64,000 nucleotides of DNA, taken from Desulfotruncus alcoholivorax DSM 16058. Lineage in GTDB: Bacteria; Bacillota; Desulfotomaculia; Desulfotomaculales; Desulfallaceae. How positions within the stretch are numbered: position 1 is the stretch's first letter; the number at the start of each line of letters is the position of its first letter. A model generated the notes under the pieces. It was not told the origin of the DNA, made no database searches, and worked only from the letters and a program-made list of their open reading frames with translations. This document shows, in pieces, positions 57,702 to 64,000 of the stretch. The translations under genes and the position numbers were made by a program. Where the stretch lies: assembly GCF_000430885.1 (NCBI RefSeq), contig NZ_AUMW01000019.1:1-64000 (forward strand), given 5' to 3'.

Positions 57702-58223
57702 TTAAAATGGGACATACCTGTACAGCTCATTTGCCGGAACGCTCCGCAAATCCACGCACAATGCCGGCAAGTTAACATAATGCAACCGGTGCTTTCTTTC
57801 AAAACAATGCTTCGACCAGCAGGGCATTTCCCGTTCTGCCACCGAATTGGCGGCACCCGAGCCGGCAGCCACCCTCCGGCAGCCCGAATCAAATTCCGCC
57901 AGCCTCCGGAAACCCAGGTTGAAATGCCGCGCCAACCGTTTCAGCATTTGCATGGTGCCATCTGTAGAGCCGCCGTCCACCAGCACTATTTGCAAATCCG
58001 GCCGGCGGTCCAGGCCGGCCGCTATCCTGCGCACAAACCACTCCACCTGGCCCGCCCGGTCCTTGAACAAAAACACCACCGGCCGTGCCCCGCCGGACCG
58101 GAGGTGCTTCCGGCCGTCCAAGACTGCCGCATTCCGCCCGGCCCGCGCCTGCACCCACGCCCGGTAAACCGCCAGGGCCAACCACCCCGCAAACAAACCG
58201 GCCAGCAACCACACCATTGCCAT
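57702..58223 (-). CDS. Glycosyltransferase-2-like protein, short or decayed
   Basis: A 173-residue protein with one N-terminal membrane helix (about 3-22) and the start of a GT-A fold (RPVVFLFKDRAGQVEWFVRR; IVLVDGGSTDGTMQMLKRL, about 49-100) including the VDGGSTD nucleotide-sugar loop. The fold stops soon after; the last 50 residues look unrelated and Cys/His-rich. It is probably a truncated glycosyltransferase or a short family unknown to me. ATG after GGGGGA. It is divergent from the nucleotidyltransferase pair. Confidence 0.6.
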   Translation of the reverse strand: MAMVWLLAGLFAGWLALAVYRAWVQARAGRNAAVLDGRKHLRSGGARPVVFLFKDRAGQVEWFVRRIAAGLDRRPDLQIVLVDGGSTDGTMQMLKRLARHFNLGFRRLAEFDSGCRRVAAGSGAANSVAEREMPCWSKHCFERKHRLHYVNLPALCVDLRSVPANELYRYVPF

Positions 58224-58324
58224 AGACCATTCCCCCGTTACCTTTTACTCCACCATATGCACCACTGCCAAACCCGGTTAACGGGGACCGGGCATATTTT
58301 ATCGCCGCCACATGGCTTCTGACA

Positions 58325-58353
58325 TTGTACCTGAACCATCTCTATGATACAAT
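58325..58353 (+). promoter_or_regulatory. Sigma-A promoter for the nucleotidyltransferase pair
   Basis: TTGTAC (58325-58330) and TACAAT (58348-58353) with a 17-bp spacer; a second TATAAT overlaps just downstream. Confidence 0.7.
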
Positions 58354-58400
58354 TGGTATAATTATGCAAATCGCAACCCGGCCCCAAGGGGATGATTATT

Positions 58401-58640
58401 TTGCGCAAGATCAATTTCGATACATATATCAAAGAAATGAAAAAAAAGTCCCTGCGTATCTATACCCGCGCCGAAAGCGTAGATACTGCAGGTAAGTCCG
58501 GGCGTTTTCACAAGCCACGCGATCCGGTGGAAGATCCCACCCTCTTTATGCTGGACAGAATACGCTGGCAAAAAGCCCTGGCCGGCGGCCGCATTGAAAA
58601 AATAGGCCCCCGGAGGTACCGGTGGAATGAAAATGAATAG
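58401..58640 (+). CDS. Small basic protein paired with a nucleotidyltransferase
   Basis: A 79-residue basic protein not recognised. It is Arg/Lys-rich and has no membrane segment; the last half (DPTLFMLDRIRWQKALAGG) is probably helical. TTG at 58401 lies ten bases after AAGGGG; an ATG at 58392 abuts that site. It overlaps the next gene by 14 bases, so the two are coupled. By position it could be the antitoxin or adaptor of the nucleotidyltransferase. Confidence 0.6.
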   Translation: MRKINFDTYIKEMKKKSLRIYTRAESVDTAGKSGRFHKPRDPVEDPTLFMLDRIRWQKALAGGRIEKIGPRRYRWNENE

Positions 58641-59208
58641 GGAACTTTTATTACGGCTTGACAACGCCAAAATTGAAAAGGACGCTTTGAAAAAGTCTCT
58701 TTTAGTGCTGGCCATTTTAACTGAAGCGTTAAAGCCGGAGGGAATCAAACCGATTCTGGTTGGAGGCCGGGCCCTTGAGTTTTACACACTTGGAGGTTAC
58801 GCCACCAAAGACATTGATATTGTCTTAAACGGAAGGCAACAGGCTAAAGCAATGCTGGCCGAAATGGGTTTTCAAAACCGCCCGGGAGAGCGGCACTGGT
58901 ACCATGAAGAACTGGATCTGGCCATTGAGATACCGGACGACATTCTGGCAGGCTCACAGGAGAAAGTGGTTACACTGGAGATTGACAATTTGGAGCTTTA
59001 TATCATTGGAATTGAAGATTTGGTATTAGATCGCCTGGCAGCGGCAAAATATTGGAAAAGTGAAGCTGACTTGTTATGGGCGGCAAAACTCCTGGCTTTG
59101 CACCATGACAGCGTTGACTGGGGATATTTAGAAGCAACGGGAAATAGTACCCAATTGGGCGATGTTTTAGATTATGCCAAGAAGAAAAGTAAAGCCTACC
59201 TTGAATAG
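58627..59208 (+). CDS. AbiEii-like nucleotidyltransferase
   Basis: A 193-residue nucleotidyltransferase-fold protein. The active-site pattern LVGGRALEFYTLGGYATKDIDI (shown in parts: VGGRAL near 41, then TKDIDI with two Asp) and the later third acid (EELDLAIEIP) match the GGxA-DxD group that includes AbiEii toxins and DUF6036-type proteins. Substrate and target unknown. ATG after GGAGG. It overlaps the small basic gene and has its own promoter, so a two-gene toxin-antitoxin-like module is a reasonable guess. Confidence 0.75.
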   Translation: MKMNRELLLRLDNAKIEKDALKKSLLVLAILTEALKPEGIKPILVGGRALEFYTLGGYATKDIDIVLNGRQQAKAMLAEMGFQNRPGERHWYHEELDLAIEIPDDILAGSQEKVVTLEIDNLELYIIGIEDLVLDRLAAAKYWKSEADLLWAAKLLALHHDSVDWGYLEATGNSTQLGDVLDYAKKKSKAYLE

Positions 59209-59232
59209 CGCCTACCTTGAATAGCCGGTACT

Positions 59233-59278
59233 CCGGGGGGAGCCATGGGGGCGGTTCGAGCGTCCCCATGGTGCAGCT
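59233..59278. repeat. GGAGCCATGGGG...CGAGCGTCCCC repeat
   Basis: GGGGGAGCCATGGGGGCGG followed by TTCGAGCGTCCCCATGG; same family as the centre of 35700-35825. Confidence 0.6.
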
Positions 59279-59291
59279 ATTGCAGCCGGCT

Positions 59292-60476
59292 TTAAGCCAG
59301 CCCCCGGAGGATGCCGGCCTTATCGGTGCTCTCCCACGGGAGGGCAATGTCCCGGCGGCCGAAATGGCCGTAAGCGGCCGTATTCTTATAGATGGGCCGG
59401 CGCAGCTCCAGGTCCCTGATGATGGCCGCGGGGCGCAGGTCGAACACTTCCTTGATCATTTCCACCAGTCTTTCCTCACTCACCTTGCCGGTGCCGAAGG
59501 TGTCCACCATAATCGACACGGGGCGGGCCACGCCAATGGCGTAGGCCACCTGGACCTCGCATTTATCCGCCAGCCCGGCGGCCACGATGTTTTTAGCCAC
59601 GTAGCGCATGGCGTAGCTGGCCGAGCGGTCCACCTTGGTGGGGTCCTTGCCGGAGAAGGCCCCGCCGCCGTGCCTGGCCATGCCGCCGTAAGTGTCCACA
59701 ATAATCTTGCGCCCGGTGAGCCCGGCGTCGCCCTGGGGACCGCCCACCACAAAGCGTCCGGTGGGGTTGATGAAATACCGGGTGGCGGAATCGATCATTT
59801 CCTTGGGCACCACCGGTTTAATCACCTTTTCAATAATGCCTTCCCTGATCACATCCAGCCCCACCCGGGGATGGTGCTGGGAGGATACGACGATGGTATC
59901 CAGGCGGACCGGCCGCCCGTCTTCGTATTCCACCGTAACCTGCACCTTGCCGTCCGGGCGCAGGAAGGGCAGTTCCTGGGTTTTGCGCACCGTGGCCAAA
60001 CGCCTGGCCAGGCGGTGGGCCAGGGAAATGGGCATGGGCATCAATTCCGGCGTTTCGTTGGTGGCGTACCCGAACATCATCCCCTGGTCGCCGGCGCCGG
60101 TGGCTTCAATCCGGGAATCGGTTTCCTCACCTGTTTTCGCCTCCAAGGCTTTATCCACGCCCAGGGCGATGTCGGGCGACTGCTCATCAATGGAAGTCAG
60201 CACGGCGCAGGTATCGCAGTCAAAACCAAACTTGGCCCTGGTATAGCCGATCTCCCGGATGGTTTCCCGGACCACCCGGGGGATATCCACATAACACTTG
60301 GTGGTTATTTCCCCCCCCACCAGCACCAGCCCGGTGGTCACAAAAGTTTCGCAGGCCACCCGGGCGTTGGGGTCCTGTCCGATAATTTCATCCAATATGG
60401 CATCTGAAATCTGGTCGGCAATTTTATCGGGGTGCCCCTCCGTAACCGACTCAGATGTAAATAAGCGCTTGGCCAA
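59292..60476 (-). CDS. metK: S-adenosylmethionine synthetase
   Basis: A 394-residue MetK making S-adenosylmethionine from methionine and ATP. Visible: [20 protein letters not shown] (His and Asp of the active site) at 7-26, [12 protein letters not shown] near 118 and the P-loop-like [17 protein letters not shown] near 262. TTG start after AAGGAGG. It has a consensus promoter at 60563-60591; no S-box riboswitch was seen in the leader. Confidence 0.98.
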   Translation of the reverse strand: MAKRLFTSESVTEGHPDKIADQISDAILDEIIGQDPNARVACETFVTTGLVLVGGEITTKCYVDIPRVVRETIREIGYTRAKFGFDCDTCAVLTSIDEQSPDIALGVDKALEAKTGEETDSRIEATGAGDQGMMFGYATNETPELMPMPISLAHRLARRLATVRKTQELPFLRPDGKVQVTVEYEDGRPVRLDTIVVSSQHHPRVGLDVIREGIIEKVIKPVVPKEMIDSATRYFINPTGRFVVGGPQGDAGLTGRKIIVDTYGGMARHGGGAFSGKDPTKVDRSASYAMRYVAKNIVAAGLADKCEVQVAYAIGVARPVSIMVDTFGTGKVSEERLVEMIKEVFDLRPAAIIRDLELRRPIYKNTAAYGHFGRRDIALPWESTDKAGILRGLA

Positions 60477-60562
60477 AAGCTCGTCCTCCTTGCAAATTTA
60501 ATAAACCGGTTTGGTAACTCCTGACCCATAAAACCGGTTGATGTCGACTCAAAACCATATTC

Positions 60563-60591
60563 ATTCTAACAAGGCCGGTATTTCCTGTCAA
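60563..60591 (-). promoter_or_regulatory. Sigma-A promoter for metK
   Basis: TTGACA (60586-60591) and TAGAAT (60563-60568), 17-bp spacer. Confidence 0.8.
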
Positions 60592-60678
60592 CAAAGCAAC
60601 TTACACAAGGCAAGTTTTCTCTGTAACCGGTATAACCGGCCCCGTGAACAGCCAATCGCAGGCAATGACCGGCAACAA

Positions 60679-60921
60679 TCAGTCAACCTCGACCAGCACG
60701 GCATGCACGCCGATAAGTTTAATTTTTTCCCAAGGCACCACGTTGTCCTTGCCCGCGCTCATCAATCCCAAAAATTTCCTGGGGCCGTCAAGGACAATAG
60801 CCACAACCTTCCCGTCGGCCGAATTAATATGAACTTCTTTAACCGGCCCCAATTTGGCGCCGTCCTTCACATTGATGATATCTTTCCTGGCCAGGTCAGT
60901 TATCTTGAACACCCGGGACAC
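60679..60921 (-). CDS. PRC-barrel protein, YlmC/YmxH family
   Basis: An 80-residue single PRC-barrel domain (ITDLARKDIINVKDGAKLG; VHINSADGKVVAIVLDG; VVPWEKIKLIG). Members of the YlmC/YmxH group occur in spore-forming Firmicutes, sometimes under sporulation control, and have no settled function. Starts 45 bp before the repeat block at 60966. It may run with metK in the same direction, although metK has its own promoter. Confidence 0.88.
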   Translation of the reverse strand: MSRVFKITDLARKDIINVKDGAKLGPVKEVHINSADGKVVAIVLDGPRKFLGLMSAGKDNVVPWEKIKLIGVHAVLVEVD

Positions 60922-60965
60922 CTCCCGCCAATATACTATGCCGGCGATGACCGCAGTGCTACTAA

Positions 60966-61053
60966 TGCGACAGGGGAAGGTTCTCGCGATTTCGTTCTTC
61001 CCAGGTGTCGCAAAAGAAAAGTGCGACAGGTGAGCACCGTCCCCTGTCGCGTT
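60966..61053. repeat. Two adjacent GCGACAGG...TGTCGC palindromes
   Basis: TGCGACAGGGGAAGGTTCTC ... AGGTGTCGCA and then GTGCGACAGGTGAGCACCG ... CCCCTGTCGCG, the second with an extra GTCGCG tail. Same family as 46499-46530; this is the only tandem pair. Confidence 0.65.
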
Positions 61054-61073
61054 TCTGTCGCGTTTCCGGCGGT

Positions 61074-62462
61074 TTAAGCCCGCCCCTCCCAGTCGAAGGA
61101 GCTTACTTCGGGGAAGGCGGTCAGGGCTTCTTTCATAATGGCGCAGATGCGTTCCAGGCCTTCCTTTGTCGAAGCCTCACAGCGGGCCACCAGCACCGGC
61201 TGGGTGTTGGACGCCCGGACCAGCCCCCAGCCGTCTCCAAACAGCACCCGGGCCCCGTCCACGTCGATTACGTCGTACCGGGCGCGGAATTGTTCAACCA
61301 GCTCGCTCACGACCCGGAATTTATCCCGGTCGGCGCAGGGCACCCTGGTCTCAGCCGTGGAATAATAAACCGGCACGTTTGCCAGCAGCCCCGAAAGGTT
61401 CTCCGCCGCATCGGACAAAATGCGCAGCAGGCGCCCCGTGGCGTAAAAGGCATCGTCATACCCGTAATATTCGTCGGCAAAAAACATGTGGCCGGACATT
61501 TCGCCGGTAAAGACAGCCCCCACTTCCTTCATCTTGGCCTTGATCAACGAGTGGCCGGTCTTATAGAAAAACGGCCGGCCGCCCAGGCGCTTAACCTCGT
61601 CCTCCAGGCACTGGGAGCACTTAACCTCAATAATTGCCGGGGTTCCGGGATATTTCGGCAGTATCTCCCGCCAGTACAGGCACATTAATTTATCGCCCCA
61701 GATCACTTCTCCCCGGTCATCCACCACGCCGATCCGGTCGGCATCCCCGTCGTAGGCAACCCCCAGATCGGCCCCGCGCTGCAGGACCTCCCGGCGCAAA
61801 TCAACCACGTTCTTGATCTTCACCGGGTCGGGCTGGTGATTGGGAAACGTGGGGTCAGGCTCACAGTATAATGGAAAAACTTCCACTCCCCAGCCCTGCA
61901 GCACCTGCTCCGCAAAATACCCGGCCGTGCCGTTGCCGCAGTCCACAACTGCCTTCAGGCGGCGGGGCCCCAGTTTGATTTTATCCCGCAGCATGGCCAT
62001 ATAAGGCCCGGCTATGTCCCTTTGTTCCACGTCGCCGCTCCCGGCCGTAAAATCTTCCCGCTCCATCATTTCCCGCAAGCGCTGGATTTCCTCTCCGTAA
62101 ATGGTGCCGGCGCCCAAACATATTTTAAACCCGTTTTCATCCGGCGGGTTGTGGCTGCCGGTGATCATCACCGCGCCGTCAACGCCAAAGTGTACCCGGG
62201 CAAAATAGACCATGGGCGTTACCACCCGCCCCACATCGATCACCCGGCAGCCCGCAGCAGTCAACCCCTGCACCAGGTTCTCCCGCAGCCGGTCCGAGCT
62301 GGCCCGGTTATCCCGTCCCACAACCACTTCAGCGCTGCCGCGCTCGCGCACGTAGGAGCCAAAGGCCCGTCCCAAAAGCTCCGCCACTTCGGGAGTTAAA
62401 TCCCGGTCAGCCACCCCGCGAATATCATACTGGCGAAAAATATCCGGATTAATAACAGCCAC
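61074..62462 (-). CDS. Phosphomannomutase/phosphoglucomutase
   Basis: A 462-residue alpha-D-phosphohexomutase. N-terminal FRQYDIRGVAD, the phosphoserine loop MITGSHNPPDENGFK near 100, the metal loop YDGDADRIGVVDDRG near 242, the sugar loop GEMSGHMFF near 325 and the phosphate loop RASNTQPVLVARCEA near 420. It interconverts hexose 1- and 6-phosphates for cell-surface sugars. GTG 62462 follows GGGAGGGAATAAA; the longer frame reads into galE. It follows galE, so the two form a nucleotide-sugar unit. Confidence 0.94.
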   Translation of the reverse strand: MAVINPDIFRQYDIRGVADRDLTPEVAELLGRAFGSYVRERGSAEVVVGRDNRASSDRLRENLVQGLTAAGCRVIDVGRVVTPMVYFARVHFGVDGAVMITGSHNPPDENGFKICLGAGTIYGEEIQRLREMMEREDFTAGSGDVEQRDIAGPYMAMLRDKIKLGPRRLKAVVDCGNGTAGYFAEQVLQGWGVEVFPLYCEPDPTFPNHQPDPVKIKNVVDLRREVLQRGADLGVAYDGDADRIGVVDDRGEVIWGDKLMCLYWREILPKYPGTPAIIEVKCSQCLEDEVKRLGGRPFFYKTGHSLIKAKMKEVGAVFTGEMSGHMFFADEYYGYDDAFYATGRLLRILSDAAENLSGLLANVPVYYSTAETRVPCADRDKFRVVSELVEQFRARYDVIDVDGARVLFGDGWGLVRASNTQPVLVARCEASTKEGLERICAIMKEALTAFPEVSSFDWEGRA

Positions 62463-62477
62463 TTTATTCCCTCCCTT

Positions 62478-62525
62478 TTCAATACCAGATTCAATACCGG
62501 TTTCAATACCGCTTTCAATACCGCT
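62478..62525. repeat. Four 12-bp tandem repeats at the end of galE
   Basis: The unit TTCAATACCGGT (minus strand CGGTATTGAAA) is repeated about four times. Each copy carries the galE stop TGA in the same frame. Confidence 0.8.
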
Positions 62526-63543
62526 TTCCGCCCGGGTTAAAAGCCTGGCCCCCGGCGCAGCCGCTTCCCGCCCGGCCCCGGCTCCGGTGCCATTCCCAGG
62601 CGGTGCGCACGATGTCCTCCAGCCCGGCGTAACGCGGCCGCCAGCCCAGCTCCCGTTGAATCCGCCCCGAACCGGCCACCAGCACCGCCGGGTCGCCCTC
62701 CCGGCGCGGGCCTTCCTCCACGGCAAATTCCACCCCTGTCACCCGGCGGGCCGTTTCCACCACCTCGCGCACGGAATGCCCCCGCTCGTTACCAAGGTTG
62801 TACACGGCGGAAGGACCGCCGTGCCGCAGCGCCTCCAGCGCCAGTATGTGCGCCACGGCCAGGTCCGACACGTGAATGTAATCCCGCACGCAAGTACCGT
62901 CGGGGGTGGGGTAATCCGTACCGTAGATGACTATTTTGTCCCGCTGCCCCAAGGCAGCCTGCATCACCAGGGGTATCAAGTGCGTTTCCGGATCGTGGTC
63001 CTCGCCAATACGGCCGTCCGGGTCGGCGCCGGCGGCGTTGAAATAGCGCAGGGAAACATAGCGCAGGCCGTATGCCCGCTCGTACCAGCCGAGAATCTGC
63101 TCCAGCATCAGCTTGGTGCCGCCGTAAACATTCACCGGCCGGGCGGGGTGCGCCTCGTCAATGGGCGTGTATTCCGGCTCGCCGTACACCGCCGCCGTGG
63201 AGGACAGGATAAACCGCCGCACCCCCGCCTCGATCAGGGCGGTTAAAAAGCTGATCCCGTTGCCCAAATTATTCTTACAATATTTGTCCGGCTTGATCAT
63301 GGACTCCCCCACCAGGCTGTCCGCAGCCAGGTGCACCACCGCGCTGATCCCGTGTTCCCGCACCAGCTCCCGCACCAGGCGGGCGTCGCCGCAGTCGCCC
63401 CGCACAAAAACGCCGCCGGTAACAGCCTCCCGGTGGCCTTTGCTCAGGTTGTCCAGCGTAACTACACGGTAATCCCTTTTTAGCAGTTCCTTCACTACAT
63501 GACTGCCTATATAACCGGCCCCGCCGGTCACCAGAACATTCAC
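62515..63543 (-). CDS. galE: UDP-glucose 4-epimerase
   Basis: A 342-residue short-chain dehydrogenase-type epimerase. NAD-binding VTGGAGYIGSHVV at the start, DNLSKGHREAV near 32, the catalytic Ser/Tyr-xxx-Lys as SSTAAVYG and YGGTKLMLEQ near 145, and RYFNAAGADPDG near 175. It makes UDP-galactose for exopolysaccharide or wall polymers. Start is GTG 63543 with GGAGGGGAG upstream; TTG 63552 is possible. Its 3' end is expanded by tandem repeats holding extra stops, and the phosphohexomutase follows. Confidence 0.95.
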   Translation of the reverse strand: MNVLVTGGAGYIGSHVVKELLKRDYRVVTLDNLSKGHREAVTGGVFVRGDCGDARLVRELVREHGISAVVHLAADSLVGESMIKPDKYCKNNLGNGISFLTALIEAGVRRFILSSTAAVYGEPEYTPIDEAHPARPVNVYGGTKLMLEQILGWYERAYGLRYVSLRYFNAAGADPDGRIGEDHDPETHLIPLVMQAALGQRDKIVIYGTDYPTPDGTCVRDYIHVSDLAVAHILALEALRHGGPSAVYNLGNERGHSVREVVETARRVTGVEFAVEEGPRREGDPAVLVAGSGRIQRELGWRPRYAGLEDIVRTAWEWHRSRGRAGSGCAGGQAFNPGGKRY

Positions 63544-63751
63544 TTTGATCAACTCCCCTCCGCCATCATTAAAAACAACCTTTTTTCTTTTTATGTTCCA
63601 GCCAACCTGCCCGTTATCCGTCCAGTTGTTTTAGTGGCGGTATATTTTTACCACCCCAAAACTATTATACCAAAAGCAATGTTCTTTGCGTTGATTTGTA
63701 TAAAATAGAAATTCTAGCCTTTTAAGTGAATAATGAAATATTTCAAGCCTG

Positions 63752-63781
63752 ACCCCGAGGGTGGGGTTTCCCCCACCCTCG
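63752..63781. terminator. Strong hairpin downstream of the DUF2922 gene
   Basis: CCGAGGGTGGGG/CCCCACCCTCGG, 12 bp with a 4- to 6-nt loop, seven bases past the stop. There is no T run on the minus strand, so it may act as a 3' stabiliser. Confidence 0.55.
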
Positions 63782-63787
63782 GAACCG

Positions 63788-64000
63788 TTAGGACTGTGCA
63801 GAGTAGATAACGCTGGTGGTCCTGTCCACAATCTGGGCGTTGTCCTTGGCCACCAGGTCGCCGCCGCCGGTAACAAAAATGTTCTTGGCGATGATCTGGT
63901 CCATGGCCGCGGCCACTTCCGCCTCAGTCAGATTATCCCTGGGGTTGTCCAGGGAAATGGTCACCCGGGTGCCCGCCTGGGTAACAAAACGCATCTGCAA
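63788..64000 (-). CDS. DUF2922 family protein, 5' end at window edge
   Basis: 70 residues visible of a small protein: MRFVTQAGTRVTISLDNPRD, then TEAEVAAAMDQIIAKNIFVT and IVDRTTSVIYS, the DUF2922 pattern. These proteins are 70-75 residues, of unknown function, common in Desulfotomaculum-like bacteria and Bacilli, and usually encoded beside a DUF1659 gene. The true start is probably a few codons beyond position 64000. TTG at 63998-64000 is in frame but unproven. Confidence 0.75.
   Translation of the reverse strand: MQMRFVTQAGTRVTISLDNPRDNLTEAEVAAAMDQIIAKNIFVTGGGDLVAKDNAQIVDRTTSVIYSAQS

Noticed and set aside
60477-60678. Possible SAM riboswitch ahead of metK
   Set aside because: The S-box core sequences are absent and the leader is explained by a plain sigma-A promoter.

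Overview
The window looks like the chromosome of a spore-forming, anaerobic Gram-positive bacterium of the Desulfotomaculum/Pelotomaculum type (Peptococcaceae, Firmicutes). This is inferred from gene content and order: a gap-pgk-tpi-gpmI-eno-secG glycolytic run, rapZ-yvcK-whiA, ftsEX with a murein-hydrolase activator, CtpA and a MinJ-like protein, uvrBAC, long-form HPF, a YmxH-type PRC-barrel protein, a membrane pyrophosphatase, a CooT-type nickel protein (usually tied to carbon monoxide dehydrogenase) and a DUF2922 protein. No rRNA, tRNA or CRISPR array was seen. Most genes lie on the minus strand. TTG and GTG starts behind strong Shine-Dalgarno sites are common, so several starts here are shorter than the longest open frame.

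Layout. 1-2834 is the end of an accessory island on the plus strand: a RelE-type toxin pair whose antitoxin carries a zinc ribbon, an ImmA/IrrE-like protease and a large serine recombinase whose last codons run into the 3' end of ssrA. 2813-5185 holds ssrA (tmRNA, tag ANDNYALAA), smpB, an HD hydrolase, a hotdog thioesterase and a small hypothetical gene. 5332-8186 has a 59-residue membrane protein, hppA and secG. 8270-14390 is lower glycolysis; the usual regulator gene cggR is absent and rpoN lies directly upstream. 14671-23448 carries rpoN, whiA, thiI, a cysteine desulfurase, yvcK, rapZ and a PHP hydrolase. 23856-27090 adds glucose-phosphate isomerase, a ROK sugar kinase and a HAD phosphatase. 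27122-33994 is uvrC, uvrA and uvrB. 34186-38235 is an accessory stretch: an SLH protein, a sugar-binding-type lipoprotein split by an in-frame TAG, and a YaaL-like protein. 38236-40192 has a tight HAM1-like / SIR2-like / uracil-DNA glycosylase run. 40567-46346 holds cooT, minJ-like, ctpA, an M23 protein and ftsXE. 46543-50829 has split transketolase, a YitT protein, a small Gly-rich membrane protein and prfB with its programmed frameshift. 50937-55816 is secA, hpf, a cold-shock gene and comF. 55929-64000 has a diguanylate cyclase, a glycosyltransferase-like remnant, an AbiEii-like nucleotidyltransferase pair, metK, a PRC-barrel gene, a phosphohexomutase, galE and a partial DUF2922 gene.

Intergenic spaces are dense in short palindromic repeats of at least six families. 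The most interesting items are: (1) the HAM1-like plus SIR2-like operon, a candidate nucleotide-sensing, NAD-depleting defence module; (2) a two-copy, about 110-nt RNA-like element with compensatory stem changes and a conserved terminator loop, lying after two unrelated small genes; (3) the attenuator-like leader of cooT; (4) the in-frame TAG in the lipoprotein; (5) the recombinase-ssrA junction.
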